From: Candidatus Methylomirabilota bacterium
GTDB lineage: Bacteria; Methylomirabilota; Methylomirabilia; Methylomirabilales; Methylomirabilaceae
Reading direction: 5' to 3'
Assembly (NCBI GenBank): GCA_016200385.1
Contig: JACQEV010000119.1
Location: 1 to 5,238, forward strand
DNA: 5,238 nucleotides
The notes below the pieces were generated by a model. The model was not told the DNA's origin. It saw only the letters and a program-made list of their open reading frames with translations, and did not search any database. Shown in pieces: positions 4,801 through 5,238 of this stretch. A program made the position numbers and the translations under genes. How positions within the stretch are numbered: the stretch's first letter is position 1; each line of letters begins with the position of its first letter.

Positions 4801-5238
4801 TCAAACCTCTCCGCGGCCAGTTTGGCGATGGCCCTACCGATGCTGATAGAAGCTGTCGCTGCGGGTGACGGGGCGTTCAAGACATGGATCATTCGGTTGG
4901 CCTCGACGATGCGGAAGTCGTCAACCAGTTGGCCGGTCGGCTCGACCGCCTGTGCTCGAACCCCCGATCCTGTTCGACGGATATGCTCCAGGCCAAGTTC
5001 GGGAATGAGCCTCTGTAGGGCTTTCACGAAAGCCCTCTTGCTGAGGGAGCGGCACCACTCACTGAGTCCCGCCTTCCGGTACCTCCAGGCCATTCTCCAG
5101 AATCCCCCGTACGACGCCATCTCCCGGACGTCCGCCGCCGAGCAGTCCCAGCGTTTGTAGCCCTCACGCTTGAAGGCGAGGACGGCGTTCGGTCCAGCTT
5201 CCACGCCCCCGTGAATCATCCGCGTGAAGTGGACGCCG
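4791..5238 (-). CDS. lhgO: L-2-hydroxyglutarate oxidase LhgO, C-terminal part; N-terminus beyond right edge
   Basis: The last 148 residues of an FAD-dependent oxidoreductase of the DAO family that oxidises L-2-hydroxyglutarate to 2-oxoglutarate and, in E. coli, passes electrons to the membrane quinone pool. Reading begins in frame at the right edge with GVHFTRMIHGGVEAGPNAVLAF, the active-site and FAD-contacting segment typical of LhgO/YgaF, followed by GFWRMAWRYRKAGLSEWCRS, SKRAFVKALQRLIPEL, GVRAQAV, LVDDFRIVE and HVLNAPSPAATASISIGRAIA, the C-terminal FAD-binding block. The family is about 400 residues long, so roughly 250 residues are missing off the right edge. The reading frame is intact to its TGA stop at 4791-4793, so there is no sign of decay. 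It converges on the radical SAM gene with only 16 bp between stop codons. Family identification is confident; GlpA-like or other DAO members lack this exact set of motifs. Confidence -1.
   Translation of the reverse strand, partial: GVHFTRMIHGGVEAGPNAVLAFKREGYKRWDCSAADVREMASYGGFWRMAWRYRKAGLSEWCRSLSKRAFVKALQRLIPELGLEHIRRTGSGVRAQAVEPTGQLVDDFRIVEANRMIHVLNAPSPAATASISIGRAIAKLAAERFDLR

Noticed and set aside
1..5238. A multi-gene defence, mobile or biosynthetic cluster
   Set aside because: The genes alternate strand, belong to ordinary metabolic or respiratory families, and have separate expression signals. No toxin-antitoxin pair, transposase, integrase, repeat array or precursor peptide was found.

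Overview
The window reads as about 60 % GC chromosomal DNA from an uncultured-type bacterium. The set of genes (a bd-type quinol oxidase subunit with a long N-terminal extension, a heme-type radical SAM protein fused to a PCP-reductase-like domain, an LLM-class flavin/F420 oxidoreductase) together with the GC level is compatible with NC10/Methylomirabilota or a related Nitrospirota-like lineage. That placement is inference from general knowledge; no marker gene is present to prove it. No mobile element, CRISPR array, tRNA or rRNA was seen.

Layout, left to right. (1) Minus strand, cut by the left edge: the first 265 codons of a CydA-like cytochrome bd-family quinol oxidase subunit I (1-796). 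A good sigma70-like promoter (TTGACT-N16-TATGAT, 860-887) and a Fur-box-like sequence (913-931) lie behind it. (2) Minus strand, 929-1837: an LLM-class oxidoreductase with a strong ribosome binding site, upstream of and co-oriented with the oxidase. (3) A 399-bp non-coding stretch (1838-2236) with a stem-loop, a short dyad and a clear promoter (TAGACA-N17-TATAAT). (4) Plus strand, 2237-2554: a 105-residue exported protein of unknown function. (5) Minus strand, 2583-3266: a class I SAM-dependent methyltransferase with an atypical motif I. (6) Plus strand, 3410-4774: a radical SAM/SPASM-type protein resembling the NirJ/AhbC/AhbD heme-modifying enzymes, with a C-terminal PCP_red-like domain. (7) Minus strand, 4791-5238, cut by the right edge: the C-terminal 148 residues of L-2-hydroxyglutarate oxidase (LhgO).

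The genes alternate strand nearly one by one, so most are probably transcribed singly; the only co-oriented pair is the LLM oxidoreductase and the oxidase, and that pair has its own internal promoter. No single pathway is shared by all. Two genes touch heme or respiratory chemistry: the bd-type oxidase needs b/d-type hemes, and the radical SAM protein probably modifies a heme precursor. LhgO feeds electrons from L-2-hydroxyglutarate to the quinone pool in characterised bacteria. A respiratory theme is therefore possible but not shown. I see no clearly new multi-gene system; the best leads are the fusion architecture of the radical SAM protein, the N-terminal extension of the oxidase subunit with its possible iron-linked control region, and the small exported orphan with its well-formed promoter.
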